64,000 bases of DNA, taken from contig CM055111.1 in NCBI GenBank assembly GCA_029204225.1, forward strand, positions 43,528,815 to 43,592,814, read 5' to 3'. Both the position numbers and the translations under genes were made by a program. Positions within the stretch are counted from its first letter, which is position 1; every line of letters starts with the position of its first letter. Below are positions 8,401 to 21,200 of this stretch, piece after piece. Source of the DNA: Diphasiastrum complanatum (Eukaryota; Streptophyta; Lycopodiopsida; Lycopodiales; Lycopodiaceae). The notes beneath the pieces are model-generated. The model worked only from the letters and a program-made list of their open reading frames with translations, did not search any database and was not told the origin of the DNA.

Positions 8401-8402
<2 letters not shown>

Positions 8403-9678
8403 CGCGGTCTTGCCAGTGGCTATGCACTCGACGGAGGTTTGGTGCCCAAGATTATCTCAAGGTACTTGGAGAGATATCACCCGCCTGCAAATCACCATGT
8501 TAGGGAGGATGATTCGTGCAAAGCCATCAGTTCCTCATGAGATCCTTTTGGCGGAGTTCGCCTCACTTCCCATGGTGGTAGAGGCTTTGTTTCAAATTGT
8601 TACCCTTCTATATCAACTTGAGATCATGGATACTCACAAATACACGATGGCAGCGCTTACCTCTTCTCGAGCTCTAGCTGGACAGCAGGCTAGATCTTCC
8701 TGGTATGGTGATGTGGCTACCTTCTTCCAGGCATGGGGCTTCTCGATGTTGGATCTCCCACAAGGAACTCATGCATTTATCAGATAGCAGTTGTATCTCC
8801 CACATAGTATGGGATCGTCCTGATCATGATAGGGTCAAGCTTATCTTTTATGGCGCACATATCTTACGCAGAGACAGTCTGGGACTTCCTATTAGAAATT
8901 ATATCTATCTCTTCCTCTTTCTTTTGGGCTCCGATATAGGTTGGGACAGCTACGAGTCTCTTCGCACCAGCTTGCTATTGAGACAGGCAGATATTCAGGC
9001 ATTTCGAGAGAGCATCGGATCTGCCAGATATGCATGTTAGGTGTAGTGGAGGATGAGTTACATTTTATCTTCACATGCCCTACATACTATGAGATATGTG
9101 GTCGTTATCATTGTTTATACCGGGACACCCCCATTACCCTCAATACCTTTTTGGAGTATCAGGATCCCAGATGTGTTGGCCTTTTACTACAAGAGATGCT
9201 TACGTTGAGAGCCTCTTTGATACCTTCAGAGGATACTACTGATTATGGCCAGCCTCTTATCACTAGATTCTTTCAGAAGCGTCAGCGCGATGACCTATCA
9301 GATGATGAGGCAGTCATACCGGTGAGGGCGGAGGCCCAGCGTACTCGGCCACCACCTCCTACCAGATCTACACGAGCCTCCAGAGCTACCAGAGCTCCTC
9401 GACACCAGCCACGGATCACATCTTCTATGGGTATCAGACGTTTTTTCAGAGATTGATATTTTATTCTTCCTTTTTACTTCCTCAGTAGAGCAGGTGGTTA
9501 AGCTCTTGCACATGTACCCTCTTTAGAGCTGGAGGTTAAGCTCTTATATGTTTTTTATGACTAGCTTTTTATGATGTCCGACATGGACAATGTTCCTACG
9601 AGATATGTACTTATTTCTTCTGTCTTATGTGCCCTTGGGCACCCAACAGACATTAATATATTTTCTTCTTCTTCTTCT

Positions 9679-9718
<40 letters not shown>
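8401..9718 (+). mobile_element. LINE copy 3 (5'-truncated) with ORF2 C-terminal remnant
   Basis: Coding sequence starts directly after the CT tract, with a segment equivalent to copy-2 ORF2 from about residue 822 onward (EVWCPRLSQGTWRDITRLQ, IRAKPSVPHEILLAEF). It is interrupted by an in-frame TAG at 8785-8787 and small indels around 8790-8940, then reads in frame again at 8941-9456 through the CCHC finger (CQICMLGVVEDELHFIFTC), the PIP motif QPLITRFF (9250-9273), an acidic patch and the C-terminal MGIRRFFRD. The 3' UTR has a paired GAGCAGGTGGTTAAGCTCTTG-like motif (about 9486 and 9521), the hairpin, (TTC)n and (CT)n. Confidence 0.85.
9622..9651 (+). other. LINE 3'-end two-part stem-loop (copy 3)
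   Basis: Inner stem GTGCCC (9629-9634) pairs with GGGCAC (9637-9642). Outer GTCT (9622-9625) pairs with AGAC (9648-9651). A (TTC)n run and (CT)n to 9718 follow. Confidence 0.7.
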
Positions 9719-9722
<4 letters not shown>

Positions 9723-9857
9723 TGCATAGTTTTCTTTCTTGAGACGTTTATATACGCTCCCATGGTTACCACATACTTGACATGTACTCTTATTGGTCTT
9801 ATATGCCTTTTGGCATGGAAAAGACATTAATTAAGCTTTCTTTCTTTCTTTCTCTGC
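9719..9857 (+). mobile_element. Tail-only LINE copy (extreme 5' truncation, copy-4 subfamily)
   Basis: About 140 bases match the 3' UTR of LINE copy 4 (59173-59305) closely, including TATGCATAGTTTT, ACGTTTATATACGCTCCCATGG and the hairpin ATGCC-TTTT-GGCAT (9803-9816) enclosed by GTCTT (9796-9800) and AAGAC (9821-9825). It starts exactly at the end of copy 3's CT tract and ends in CTTT repeats. It belongs to a different subfamily from its left neighbour but landed in that neighbour's tail. Confidence 0.8.
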
Positions 9858-10379
9858 CAACTGAAGTCCACTACCAGAGAATCGGGATTTCTCTCAAACA
9901 AGATTTTACATCCATCTTTATTAGCCAACAATTGTACCTCAACCATTGATCTCAACCAGCGAGTTATCTTGGGTCAGCCTTTTGCACCTTCAGCCAACAA
10001 TTTCCCAACAATCATAACTCCCATGAATAGTGCACCGTACTTCCCATCTCTCCCTCAAGAGAAAGTCATGATGCGGGCCCAACAAAAATTAGGGGCCCCG
10101 GGGCAACGAGAATCGAGCCTACTTCCACCTTGACTACACAGGCAACAAGACACCCTATCACTAGTTGGATTGCAATTGCAAGCCAATATGAGGTCTGCCC
10201 CTAAAGTCCTAATGTTCCACAGGTGACCATCTTTAGAAAGGGGCTTCCCCTAGGATAGCATAGCTACTACCACAATCCTGACCAAGATCACACCATCTTC
10301 CCGCTGCTACTACTGCTGTAATTCAATATAACTTTATTCCCCCACAACTAGTCCATTGCTCTATAAACTAGAAGAGATG
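9858..10379. other. Unassigned, probably decayed repeat DNA
   Basis: No coding frame or recognisable domain is visible. It contains GGGGCCCCGGGG at about 10092, recalling the LINE ORF junction, but no flanking coding similarity supports that. It may be the worn 5' part of LINE copy 5. Confidence 0.4.
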
Positions 10380-13300
10380 CAAGATCTATCCCGATGGATC
10401 CCACAAATGGATATATCTACTAAGATCTAGGCTCTTGAGAACATATTGAAACAACATAAATATGAAACTGAGACATGGGCAGTCATGGTAGGAAAGAATT
10501 GTGAGAAGATCCATATTGCAATGGCTCAAATGATTTCAACATTGTAAGAAGAATGAAATCGAGAGAGTCCTTGAATGCAAGAGTTTGTGGTGTACCTAAT
10601 GTTGATGACAAACTAAAGGAGGTTACACAGTCCTTAGAGACTACAATTTGGATTCAACCTAAAGGGATTGATACAGCATGGAGAACCAAGAAGGATAATA
10701 CTACCTTGGTTATTAAATTTGTCTCAAACAAGAAGCCCTCAGGCATATGGCAAACCTTAGGCACCATCGTACTCTTATGATTGATGACTTTACTTTCATA
10801 GAAGCCAAGGAGCATAGAAAGGTGTTCTAGTATGCTAAAGAGACGGGTTAGTGGGTCTCCTTTTGAGACGGCAAAGCCCATCTTGTAGATAGGGATAGGA
10901 GATCGCCTCCTATAACATGTACATAGGATATAGGAGCACCACCAGTCCGCCACACCCCTTGCAATTATAGTTCAAAAATTGTAATGGCATCCTTCTTCTT
11001 CCACAACAAGTGATTTACGGGAAATTTCTAAGGATGGAGACATTATTTTTTGTAGAGAAACACAAGATGCGCCACCAAGGTCTACCGACCATTTATGGTT
11101 TCACATGGGCATCAATAGACAACAAGGAATGAAGTCAACAAGGGTAGAGGATTAGGTGGAGTGACTTCTTTATACAAATATTCTCTTTAGCCATCGCAAG
11201 CAACCATGGGACATGATGGGCAGCTTGTTTTAAATGGATGAACCTCCTTGGACGTAATATTGGAGTAGAGGGTAATGTATACATTGATGTATGTTAATTT
11301 CCCTCCAAAGAACTCTTCTGCGACCAATGACGATGAATTACCATGTGTTGACATCTCACCAAGCATCATATACTTCTCAAAGCATGGACACACCCTATCA
11401 CTATAGGATTGTAACGCCCGAACTACAAGGCATTAGATTGCCCTACACAATGTGTTGATGAATCCTCTACAAATACAAGCTTTAGGCAATAGAGAGCTGC
11501 GTACTCAAAGGACTAAGGTCAACATACATGGACCAATCACTGCCTATGAGAGCTAGGTACTCAAAGGACTTCAGCCAACATAAATGGCCCAATCATGGCC
11601 TATGACAAGTTGATTATCTATAATGGCTTGGCAACATGACCCACTTCATGTGACTTCACACGCCACCCACATAGCGGAGCTCATAGTGAGGTTGATCATA
11701 CAAGTTATTTTCAATGGTGAAATTCCCTTTATGTAATTCTGCCTTTGAAAGAACTTCTTTCAACCTCTTAATAGCTGATTTAGTCAAAGACTCCGGTTTT
11801 GTATTCCATGCAAGTAGAATATGCAGATAAATAAGTTTTTCAATTTGGATCTTCTGCTTCTCGTGTTGTGGGCCAATGCATGGGGTTAGTAACTTTTGTT
11901 CCACACATCTCAAACTTGACCCTACCACATTATTGAATCACTCATTTCTTTCTTTCCACCTCAATTCTATTACCACTTTGCCCTCTCCGCACTTTTCAAC
12001 ACCAACGTGCCCCTCATTATACCTTCAACAATTCCTAGATCTCCCTGTATGAAGCCTCTCTCCAATCACTACTCAACCACATACCTTCTAATTGCTTGTT
12101 GGACACAAAGCCTAATTTCTTTACCACAACCCTTCACACTACCACCTCACTTTCTTTCCCATCCAAGAGACGCAAACTCAATTATAAGCACGACTTCCCT
12201 CGCAATGCTTGGTATGACAACGAGTATCATTGTTTCCATCTAAGTATGCACCTCCACTCCACACCTATTCATGGAGTTGAATGTCCAATATCATTCCTTG
12301 TTAAAAAGTAAGAAAGCCACAAACATAAAAGCTGAGAATAAGCGACTCATTGGCCTCCTATTTAACTCCACATCGAGGGCTTTCTTGCAAAAGTTTCTTC
12401 CATGTACCATTGTTCCCTTATTGAAAAAAATGTAAATACAGACCCCATACCCTCTATATTGTACCTAGAGTCATTATCTTAGCACCTAGAGCTTCCAATG
12501 CCTCCCTTTTCACTCCTCGTATGGTACACAAAGTTGTAGACTGATTGAACGTACCCGTGTCAATGCATCGACAAGCTTGAGGCAGAGATTCTTATTCATG
12601 TCGCAGACAATATTGCACCTTTTTTAGCCAATCTCCTTAATTTTGTAATGATCTATGCTTTCCCTTCTTCCTAGTGCACAATATCATCTATCCAAAAAGC
12701 TGATGACTTCAGTCCTAGTAACTATCGTCTATTATGATTGGGAACATCATAGCTAAGCTGTAAGGGACCAGTCCTGAGATAGCAATGAACATAGAGATGG
12801 AGACTCAACACCCACATGCCATGGGACAAGCAGAGTTTAGACCACGCTATTCTACCACGGACGGACCATGTCTCCACGCTTATGGCCATTTGCACGACAT
12901 TGGAATGAGAAGGTATATTATTGTTTAGGGGACTTCCAACGAGCCTTTAATTTCATTCCATGACATGTGATTATTCAGAGGTTGAGAGATCTCCACTTTC
13001 CATCAAACATGCTCTTGGCAATTATGGCTTTATATAAAAGGGTGGTGGGACATTTCAAACCTCAGGAGGATATATCCCAAATGATCCACAGTGCCATTGG
13101 TGTGAAGCAGGAATGTTAGCACCAACATTACCCAATCTTTATATTCGATGAATTGGAGTCAGTGATACAGCATCCAGTAGCCAAGGATGTCATCTAAGAA
13201 ACATTTTGATCTCTACTCTATTATATACATAAATGACGTCATTCAAATATCCACATACAAAGAGGGGCTACAATGACACACTGATATCATGTACTTATAC

Positions 13301-14620
13301 GGGAGGGAGAGGGGGTTGGAGGTTAAATTGAGAAGACAAATGTCATGATCTTTAATACATCCCACTCCTTCAACGTGTTTCACTTCAGATGGCTAGCCTC
13401 TAGAGATAGGTGATTCATACATGTATTTCAAAGTACTTTTTTCAGGTCCAATCTTTAGTATGAGACAGGCAGCTATTGAACAACTAGGGAAGGGTCACTC
13501 ATATATGGAGAGGTCTTGTTCCAAGAATCACGTCAAGCTTGCATATTTCCACATTGTCATGGATGAAATGTAGCAAGCCACATGTTCCTCAATAGATTGT
13601 TTCAGCTGAGGTCCCCATGCAGATGGAGGCCATCTTTCAGCTGATCATTTACATACAGACTTATGACTTCATGAGCAGGGGCATCTTCTCTCTTGGTATT
13701 CTCAAGCATCATGTCTGATACTTTCCGTTCACATCTCTATATCTCGCCTCTCGACGGAAGCACATACATACTAAACAAGTCACCAGCAGATCATATGGTT
13801 CAGTCAGTATGGACTGACATGTTGACGGAAGCCAGAGTCCTATCAGACTCAATATCTAGATATTGATACACATAGAGATATTAACCCACCACAATAATTG
13901 GACAAAGGCTTATCACACGGTCATCATCTTACCTTGGGGCTGTTCAGAGTTTCCTCCCAGCAGCTATAGGATGAAGTAGGTGGTTCCCAGGGGATTACAA
14001 GAGGACAGAATTTGTCGTGGGAGAGCTAGAGGCAGAGTAGCACTTTCTCTTCAAATGCCCGCTATATTATGATATTAGAGGGAGGTTGTTACAGGATCAA
14101 CCTGTTACCCTCAGCTCTTTCATATCATATGGGGACCAAAGGTCTGTTGCTTTGATAATGCGAGAGATGTTTTGCTTGAGGAGTGACCATTGTCAAAGCT
14201 CCAGAGTCACCAAATTCAGGTCACCTTTTTCTTTTATAGGCGATGCCCTTCATCAGATGCACAATCAGATTCAAAGAAAGACACGGCAAAGAACTCCTCA
14301 CAGCATATAGCTCGACTATCAGTGAACGTTAGGACGTTTTTCAAATCATCGCAGCTAGAGACATATATATGATCTCTTATAGATATATGCCCTTGTTTTT
14401 CGGCTAAGAGTCACATTTGGATTCAACATCAAACTTGATTCCAGTTTTAGTCACATCGTCACTTGCCACTTTAGTTCAACATCAAACTTGATTCCAGTTT
14501 TAGTCGCATCGTCACTTGCCACTTTAGTTCAAAACATTATTTCTTATCAGAGACGTTTTATGCTCCCATAGCATGACATATACTTGAAATATAATTTGCA
14601 GTCTTATGTAGGGTTGTTTC
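10380..14620 (+). pseudogene. LINE copy 5, ancient near-full-length relic
   Basis: Fragments follow the family order. ORF1: coiled-coil end and RRM (10553-10780: ARVCGVPNVDDKLKEVTQ, DTAWRTKKDNTTLVIKF). ORF2 start near 10970 (KNCNGI-like). Linker at 12096-12250 (FPRNAWYDNEY). Reverse transcriptase traces near 12715 (NYR..MIG), 12950 and 13090 (IGVKQ). C terminus at 14040-14345 (YYDIRGR, then QIQVTFFF and VRTFFKSS, matching both PIP positions). A weak 3' UTR match (AGACGTTTTATGCTCCCATAG) lies near 14550. Stops and frameshifts are everywhere. It is closest to copy 4 and is the oldest member of the array. Confidence 0.75.
14422..14527 (+). repeat. 53-bp tandem duplication in the LINE copy 5 3' region
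   Basis: Two units (14422-14474 and 14475-14527), starting TTCAACATCAAACTTGATTC, differ at about one position (CACATCG versus CGCATCG). Their near identity contrasts with the decayed surrounding LINE, so the duplication is recent. Confidence 0.9.
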
Positions 14621-15103
14621 AGGTGATTAATCAGCGGTACAAAATAGTTTCTCCTTGCTATTCTAGTGAAATGCAATGAATTTTGTCTTAAATTAATTTT
14701 TTAATAGCCAAATGTTTTGTCCACAAATTTTTGGTCTTCTTAGTGTCACAAAAAATTCCACAAACTTGAAAGACATGTATTTTTTTACTTCTTTCATACG
14801 TACAGAATGAGTCTTGATTTGTACATACGGAACATAACATTTTGTACCTTTCGGTATGGAACAGGATTCTATATTCCCTAACATAATGGTAAGGAGAGTT
14901 GAGTAGCAAAGCTGAGATTTTGAAATAAAGCTATACTCTGAACTCAAATATTTGAGGAAATAAGTTCAACAAACTCAAACTGTATTAGAAACTCTAAATA
15001 ACCGCTACTTTCTGATTGATGACAAAGCACGAAGAAGACATTTGCCAAAAGGAGTACAAAACTCGACATGTAAGTGATTTATCTTCAATTTCAATGCACA
15101 TAC
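14621..15103. other. AT-rich non-coding DNA, likely S28 gene intron 3
   Basis: It follows the GT donor of exon 3 on the minus strand (15103-15102). I see no further S28 exon, RNA gene or repeat here. Confidence 0.5.
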
Positions 15104-15259
15104 CTGATAATAACTGCGGAAAGTGGCCAAATCAAAAATTGCCTGCTTTGAGGAAAGATACTCCAGATTTTCTGATGTGAGTTCTGCAAAGGGGGAGCTC
15201 TCACCGTAGTATCGATGTTCAAGGCACACCATGGCAGCTCCAAACTTCTTCGCCAAGAC
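15104..15259 (-). CDS. S28 peptidase exon 3
   Basis: It holds 52 codons between an AG acceptor (15261-15260) and the GT donor of GTATGTG (15103-15102). It encodes residues 96-147 with the family hallmark EHRYYGESSPF. Confidence 0.88.
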
Positions 15260-18200
15260 CTAGTTTTATGAAAAATACAAAAAGCTAACTAGAGAGAGGA
15301 CAAAAGCATGCTACACAAGCTGAGATGGCATTTTTAAGAAAAACTAACAATATAAAGCTTAGGAATATAGCGCCCTTAGACTCTAGAGTTTATGCAGTAT
15401 AGGTCATCATATTTCATAGATGGAAATAATTACTGCATTGTAGTCATTGTTGATTCCTTGACAAGTGTATTCACCACAAATACGCAAGAAGATGGGCCCA
15501 TCTGGTGCTTTGAAATAATCCAAAAATTTATAATATCTCTGTGAGAATTGGCGCCTATCCTACAAACAATATCCATTTCCAAAACATTACAAACATATTA
15601 GAGAATTGATCAATGCTCTTCGACTGCTGACCTACATTACATGTGATAATGCTAGATGTTGATCCCTAACAAAAAGAAAATGAATATAAACTTTGGCCTT
15701 TACGTAGAAAAACTTATGACTTTTTTAGTAACCAAATTTCCTGGTAGGGTGCAACAACAACGAGCACAACCACAGATGTGTCCCGTTCCGGAACACTGCG
15801 TTCAAAAAAAAAAACTGGTTATTTTTTTTTTTGAACCATGTGTTGGGAGTGGGGAAAAACAACATGTAGGTCTGTAAAAAAATTTCAAACACATTGCAAA
15901 ACATAGCAACTACCAACTGACAACTATAAGTACTTACAACTAGTCTACAGACTACTACTAATAGGCTTCAACATGTTGCATACCAAAAGTTAAAACTGAA
16001 ACTTGAAAGCAATCACGTAGTGCAAACTACAGTGCTAAGTGCTAAGTGTATATGATACAAAAACATGGCGAGTAGTCCACATTCCACACATGCCTCATGA
16101 GAATGATGAATATATCTGATGTCATAAACGATAAAGCTATGATATATACAATGAGTGGCCAATGGCCAAGGCGCTATAAAAAAAAGTCAAAACTCAATGG
16201 AAAGTGGATAGGTGGAAAAAGGGAGCTAAAACAAGCCTAGAGCCGCCTAAGACGTAAACTATAATGCCAAAGGATGCCTAATACCTACCCTAAATCCCTA
16301 ACCCCTAACCCCAAAACCTAGAAAAAAGACATGTACAACAATAACAACAACCAATGGAAGAAGAGAAAATTGAGCAAGAGCCTCATCCTGATGTTCTTCG
16401 ATTGATGAATATTTCTTTAATGCGAAAAGTGGACACGTCTCCTCTAGTGACATTGTCGAAAGTGGCATAGCATGGGTATCAGCTTCTTGACACTTCTTTG
16501 ATAGTTATGTGTGGACAACTTTGTCACTATTTGACACTACATCCTCACATAATGTCATGAATTCGACTCTTAATAAAAACTTAAGAGTGAACAGAGAATT
16601 GTCCAAGTACCAATACACAGTTGAGATGGTACAAAGATTTGGGACACAAGGGTTTTGAGTATTACCTTCATTATCCAGAGTTATTCTAAGGAGTTGGATT
16701 TCAACATAACTTGATTGGCACGATTCGATGTCGTTCTGGGGACGTGTTGGCACGTGATGTGGAAGCCTTACATAGCCTGGGACACTTGTGTGTATGGCTT
16801 TAGTATGATGGTAAGCTTCATTCCATTCGTGGCAAGCTAGATGTGCCTCCAAGACCACTGGTCTCAGCTACGCATTTGCATAAGGCAAACTATGAAAGTA
16901 TGTATGTTTGTTTTCTTGCTAGATATGACTACTAATACTAGTGAGAGTAGCATGTGCAAAGATAATATTTTAGCTAACCTAGATCGCGAGATTAGGAGAG
17001 CTTGCAAATGTATTTATAGATGATTTGCCATCTACATTACCGCCTAATAGAAATGTTGAACATGAGATTGAGATAACTCCCGGATTGTCCTATTAATAAG
17101 CCACTATATAGAATGAGTTTGAGAGAGGAAGAAGAGAATGCACAGAGGTCTAGCAACAAAGTTTGAAACAAGTTGTGGTTGACTTGGTCGCATTAAAAAA
17201 ATTTGTTGACCCTCATAAACCATTTGTTGTGAAAGCGGATGCAATTGACATCGTCGTTGGGGCAGTTCTGATGCAAGAGGGTAGGCATGTGGCCTTTGAG
17301 AGCAAGAAGCTCAACCATGAATAGAAGAATTATCCAACTCATGAGAAGGATTTGTATGCCATAGTCCACGCTTTGAAGGCATTGAAACATTATTTGTATG
17401 GTGCGGAATCCTATGTGTAAACTGTACACCGACCATAACAATTTGAGATATTTTTGCAACAAGCCGAACCTCAGAGGACGTCAAGACAGGTGGGCTGAGT
17501 TGATGCAGGAATTTCACATGGAAATTCGTCACAAGAAAGGTGTCGAAAACCGTGTGGCTGTGGCTGATGCATTATCTCGTATAATATATATATCAAATGT
17601 CTTTTGTGGTCGTTGAAAGTGACCTAATTGTTGAGATTAGATAGGCTTAGCAGGAGGATCCTCATTGTAAAAAAATTGTGAGAGAGGCAAATCTTCTACA
17701 GGTAGAATCTTAAGAGGAGAGTTCTAGTCTCTTTGCTCACTCTTACCTTAAATATATCATAAAAGATGGTATGGTTAAAAGAAATGGCAAACTTCTCATT
17801 CTAGCTTGTGAGGAGCTGTGTAAGAAGATTGTCCATTTATGTCATGATAGCCCGAGTGCTGGTCATCCTAGTGGGGATAGGACCTGTGAGCTAATATGTT
17901 ACAAGTTATCTCCTCGCTATTTGGAAAATTGTTAAGAGAATCAGTGATGTTTCTTAAAACTTGGGTTTGCCTTAAACTTGTAAAGTGCATCCTGTATTTC
18001 ATGTTTCTACATTGAAACGGGTTTTACATAATGGTGATAACTTGTTGTCTGATGGTTTTTTTGCATTCCAGGAGTAGGGAAAAGTAACCTAGGGGCCAGT
18101 GAGGGTATTGGATAGGCAGGAGAGGCTTTGCAAGGTAGGCCTCCTTCATATGCTACTTGGGAGACCGCGCATAGTCTGCGTGCACAGTACCCTAGCTTTG

Positions 18201-21200
18201 CCATCGTAGACGATGTTACCTAAGGGGGAAAGGGATGTTACAGTTTTTAATTCTATCTTGGTTATTTACAGTTTTTACTGACAGATGTCATTTTGTAATT
18301 ATTGAAATGCCTAAGTCACCAGTGTGTAGTGACCTTCGTAAGTAAATCGTAAATAAACTGTTATTAGATACTGAGCCTCCAAGTCGCATGTTGAGCCTTG
18401 GTGTAGGGTATTGGGTCATTAATAAGGAGTGGCTAGATTGGCCTCCTAAAAAGTAGGAATTGACTAGTCAATGGGGCACGTGTCATATGCTCACTAAGAC
18501 ACTTGGTCCAGGGTTGACCAATCAAACATGACATGTCATATGCTCACTGGGACATTTAGTCCAATGTATGATTGACACATGTCAACCTAATTGCTTGCCT
18601 ATGTGTCAAGGCACTGCCAAGTGGCAAGTGTTGACTATGCATGGAATTGGCCATGTGTTGACGTTAGGAAGGGTCAAGGTTAATGGGTGCTTGAGGATTG
18701 TGGATAAGTGAACCTTGAGAGAGGCATTCCTCATCATATTCTATGCAACAAAGGGACAAGGCAGTCAGGTCCACTATGTTTCATGCTTGTTGATGGTATG
18801 TACTTATTGGAATGCTTGTGAATTCAATAAAGTTCGAGTTTGATATCTATCTATATATGCTTTACTGTGGTTTGTGTATGAGTGTAATTCAAAGTGAGCC
18901 TGACAGAAAGATGCTAGAGGATTATTTTGCACATGGGCAAATCAAGCCTAGCTGCTTTGCTTTTGACCTATGAGTTGATCTAACATTATTTTTGGTGGCC
19001 TAAATAAAAAAAAGATGTCCATAGTTATGTGACACACTATTTTAGATGTGAAGTTAATAAAGCTGAAAGGATTAAAGTCCCTGGATCGTTACACCCATTG
19101 CCTATTCCATAGGAAAGATGAGAAAGTGTTTCAATAGATTTTATTACACACTTGCCTCATACGCAAGTTCAACATGATATCATAATGGTTGTGGTTGACA
19201 GACTCACAAAAATGGCTCCTATTGTACCAACACAAAGATAAATGTACTTGGTGTAGATAGTCTATTTATATAGCATGCAATCAAACTTCAAGGATTACTA
19301 TCATTCATCGTGTCTGACAAAGATACATGCTTTACGAGGTCATTTTTGGATTGCCTTAATGGATAAGCTCGAGGAGCGGCTGAGAATGAGTGGTACTAAT
19401 ATCATCTTTAAGCGGATGGTCAAAATGAGAGAGTTAACTAAACTACAAATTATGTGCTTAGGGCGCACGTAAGTGTTAAGCAAACTTAATGTGAAAGGTA
19501 CTTACCATTATTGAAATTTGCTTGTAATAATAAAATAAATGCTTTCACAAAAATTGAGTTCTTTCAAGTTAAACTATGGTTTTGGGCCAACTAGTCCAAT
19601 TACTGTAGGCATGCCCAAAAAGTTAGTGTTGCTGATTTTCTAACTCAAATGGTGCAAATGCTTGAGATAGCCAATAAAAACGTGAAATAGGTAATGGATC
19701 ACGCGAAGACATCTAATGATCAAGATTGCACACCAAGAGAGTTAGAGGAAGGGGACATTTTTTCTAAATCCAAAGAACTCACCTTCTCTAAAGACAAGTG
19801 TTATAAGTTATCTCCACATTATTGTGGACCTTGGAAAATAGTTAAGAGGTTGAATGATGTTGCTTATAAACTAGCTTTGCCTCAGATTGTAAAGTTCACG
19901 TTAAATTCCTGAAGGATCCAGTGCAGTATACAAATCACAACCACAATCACCATAGCTCAAGCACCACAAGCTCTCAAAGATGGCACAGCAAAAGTTAAAT
20001 GTATTACAAAGAAAACTGTACATATAGGGAACACACAAACTGCATGTCCCGAACAAGTGTTTCTAAACTGGCCTACCACCTGCTAAAGTAAGCCCAACAT
20101 GGCCACTTCGGCATAATCCTAGACTTGGATACCCGGTACTGCAGTACTCAAGATTATTGTTACTCCTCGTTATTCCGGACTAGGTCATAAATGTAATTAA
20201 TAACCTTGTGAGGACCTAGTATCACATCTAAAGATATATGAAGCTATTCCATGGGTTAGGACAGCTTTTGGCATGGTGTAGAGTATCAACAATAATGAAT
20301 TGCATGTATGGGAATACCATAGGCTTGCATGGGGGCATGCACAAAAAAAGCAAGGCCTATATACTTGAGGGGAAACTCGCCCTAGTCCCATCATGTTGTG
20401 AGTTTCATTGCCAGTTTCCTCCCTCTACACCTGCAGCCTATCCTAGGCTTGCATGGGGGCATGCACAAAAAAAGCAAGGCCTATATACTTGAGGGGAAAC
20501 TCGCCCTAGTCCCATCATGTTGTGAGTTTCATTGCCAGTTTCCTCCCTCGACACCCGCAGCCTATCCTATGGTTCGGGGGTGATGCTATTGGAGATTGAT
20601 TAGTAGCTTCCCATCGGTTGGGTTATTTTGCTCCACTGTTATTCCTTTGTGTAATTCTTTTCAGTAGTGCTCTTTAGTGTTTGTGTGACAGGATCTTGCT
20701 ATGTACAGTGGAAATTTGTGCATACCTTGTTTGGTATTGTTGAGCCTTATCAAGAGCAACTTGCATAAATTAATTTGTTCTTCAAATTTTGTTCCATGTG
20801 AAAGATGCCTCAATGAGGCTAGTGGTTACCGAGGAATGGAAGAAGCACAAGCTTACCAAAAGTTTGATGGGAAAAGAACTTCAAAAGGTGACAATGAAAA
20901 GCGTGTGATTAAGATTACTGTTCTCAAGTCAAATTGAAAACTCTTAAACTTGAAATGGTCGCTATCTTGCACAAAACTAAGTCAATTTTAGCCTTCAACT
21001 ACACCCGTGGACTTCATTTCCTGGTCAGCTATGGGTGTTGGGTTTGACTCTACAAACCTAGCCAAACTGAAGTAGAATAGCAACCGCATTTTATGTTTTC
21101 AATGTATCGTGCTGAAAGTTACAATAATTCCAATATATGCATCACTCCATTTTCGCCTGTTGGAAAAGGCAGATATGGAATGCCCAGGAGCCTGTGCTGC

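Noticed and set aside
10090-10106. GGGGCCCCGGGG resembling the LINE ORF junction
   Set aside because: It lies upstream of the ORF1 remnant of copy 5 and has no TAG or coding similarity around it.
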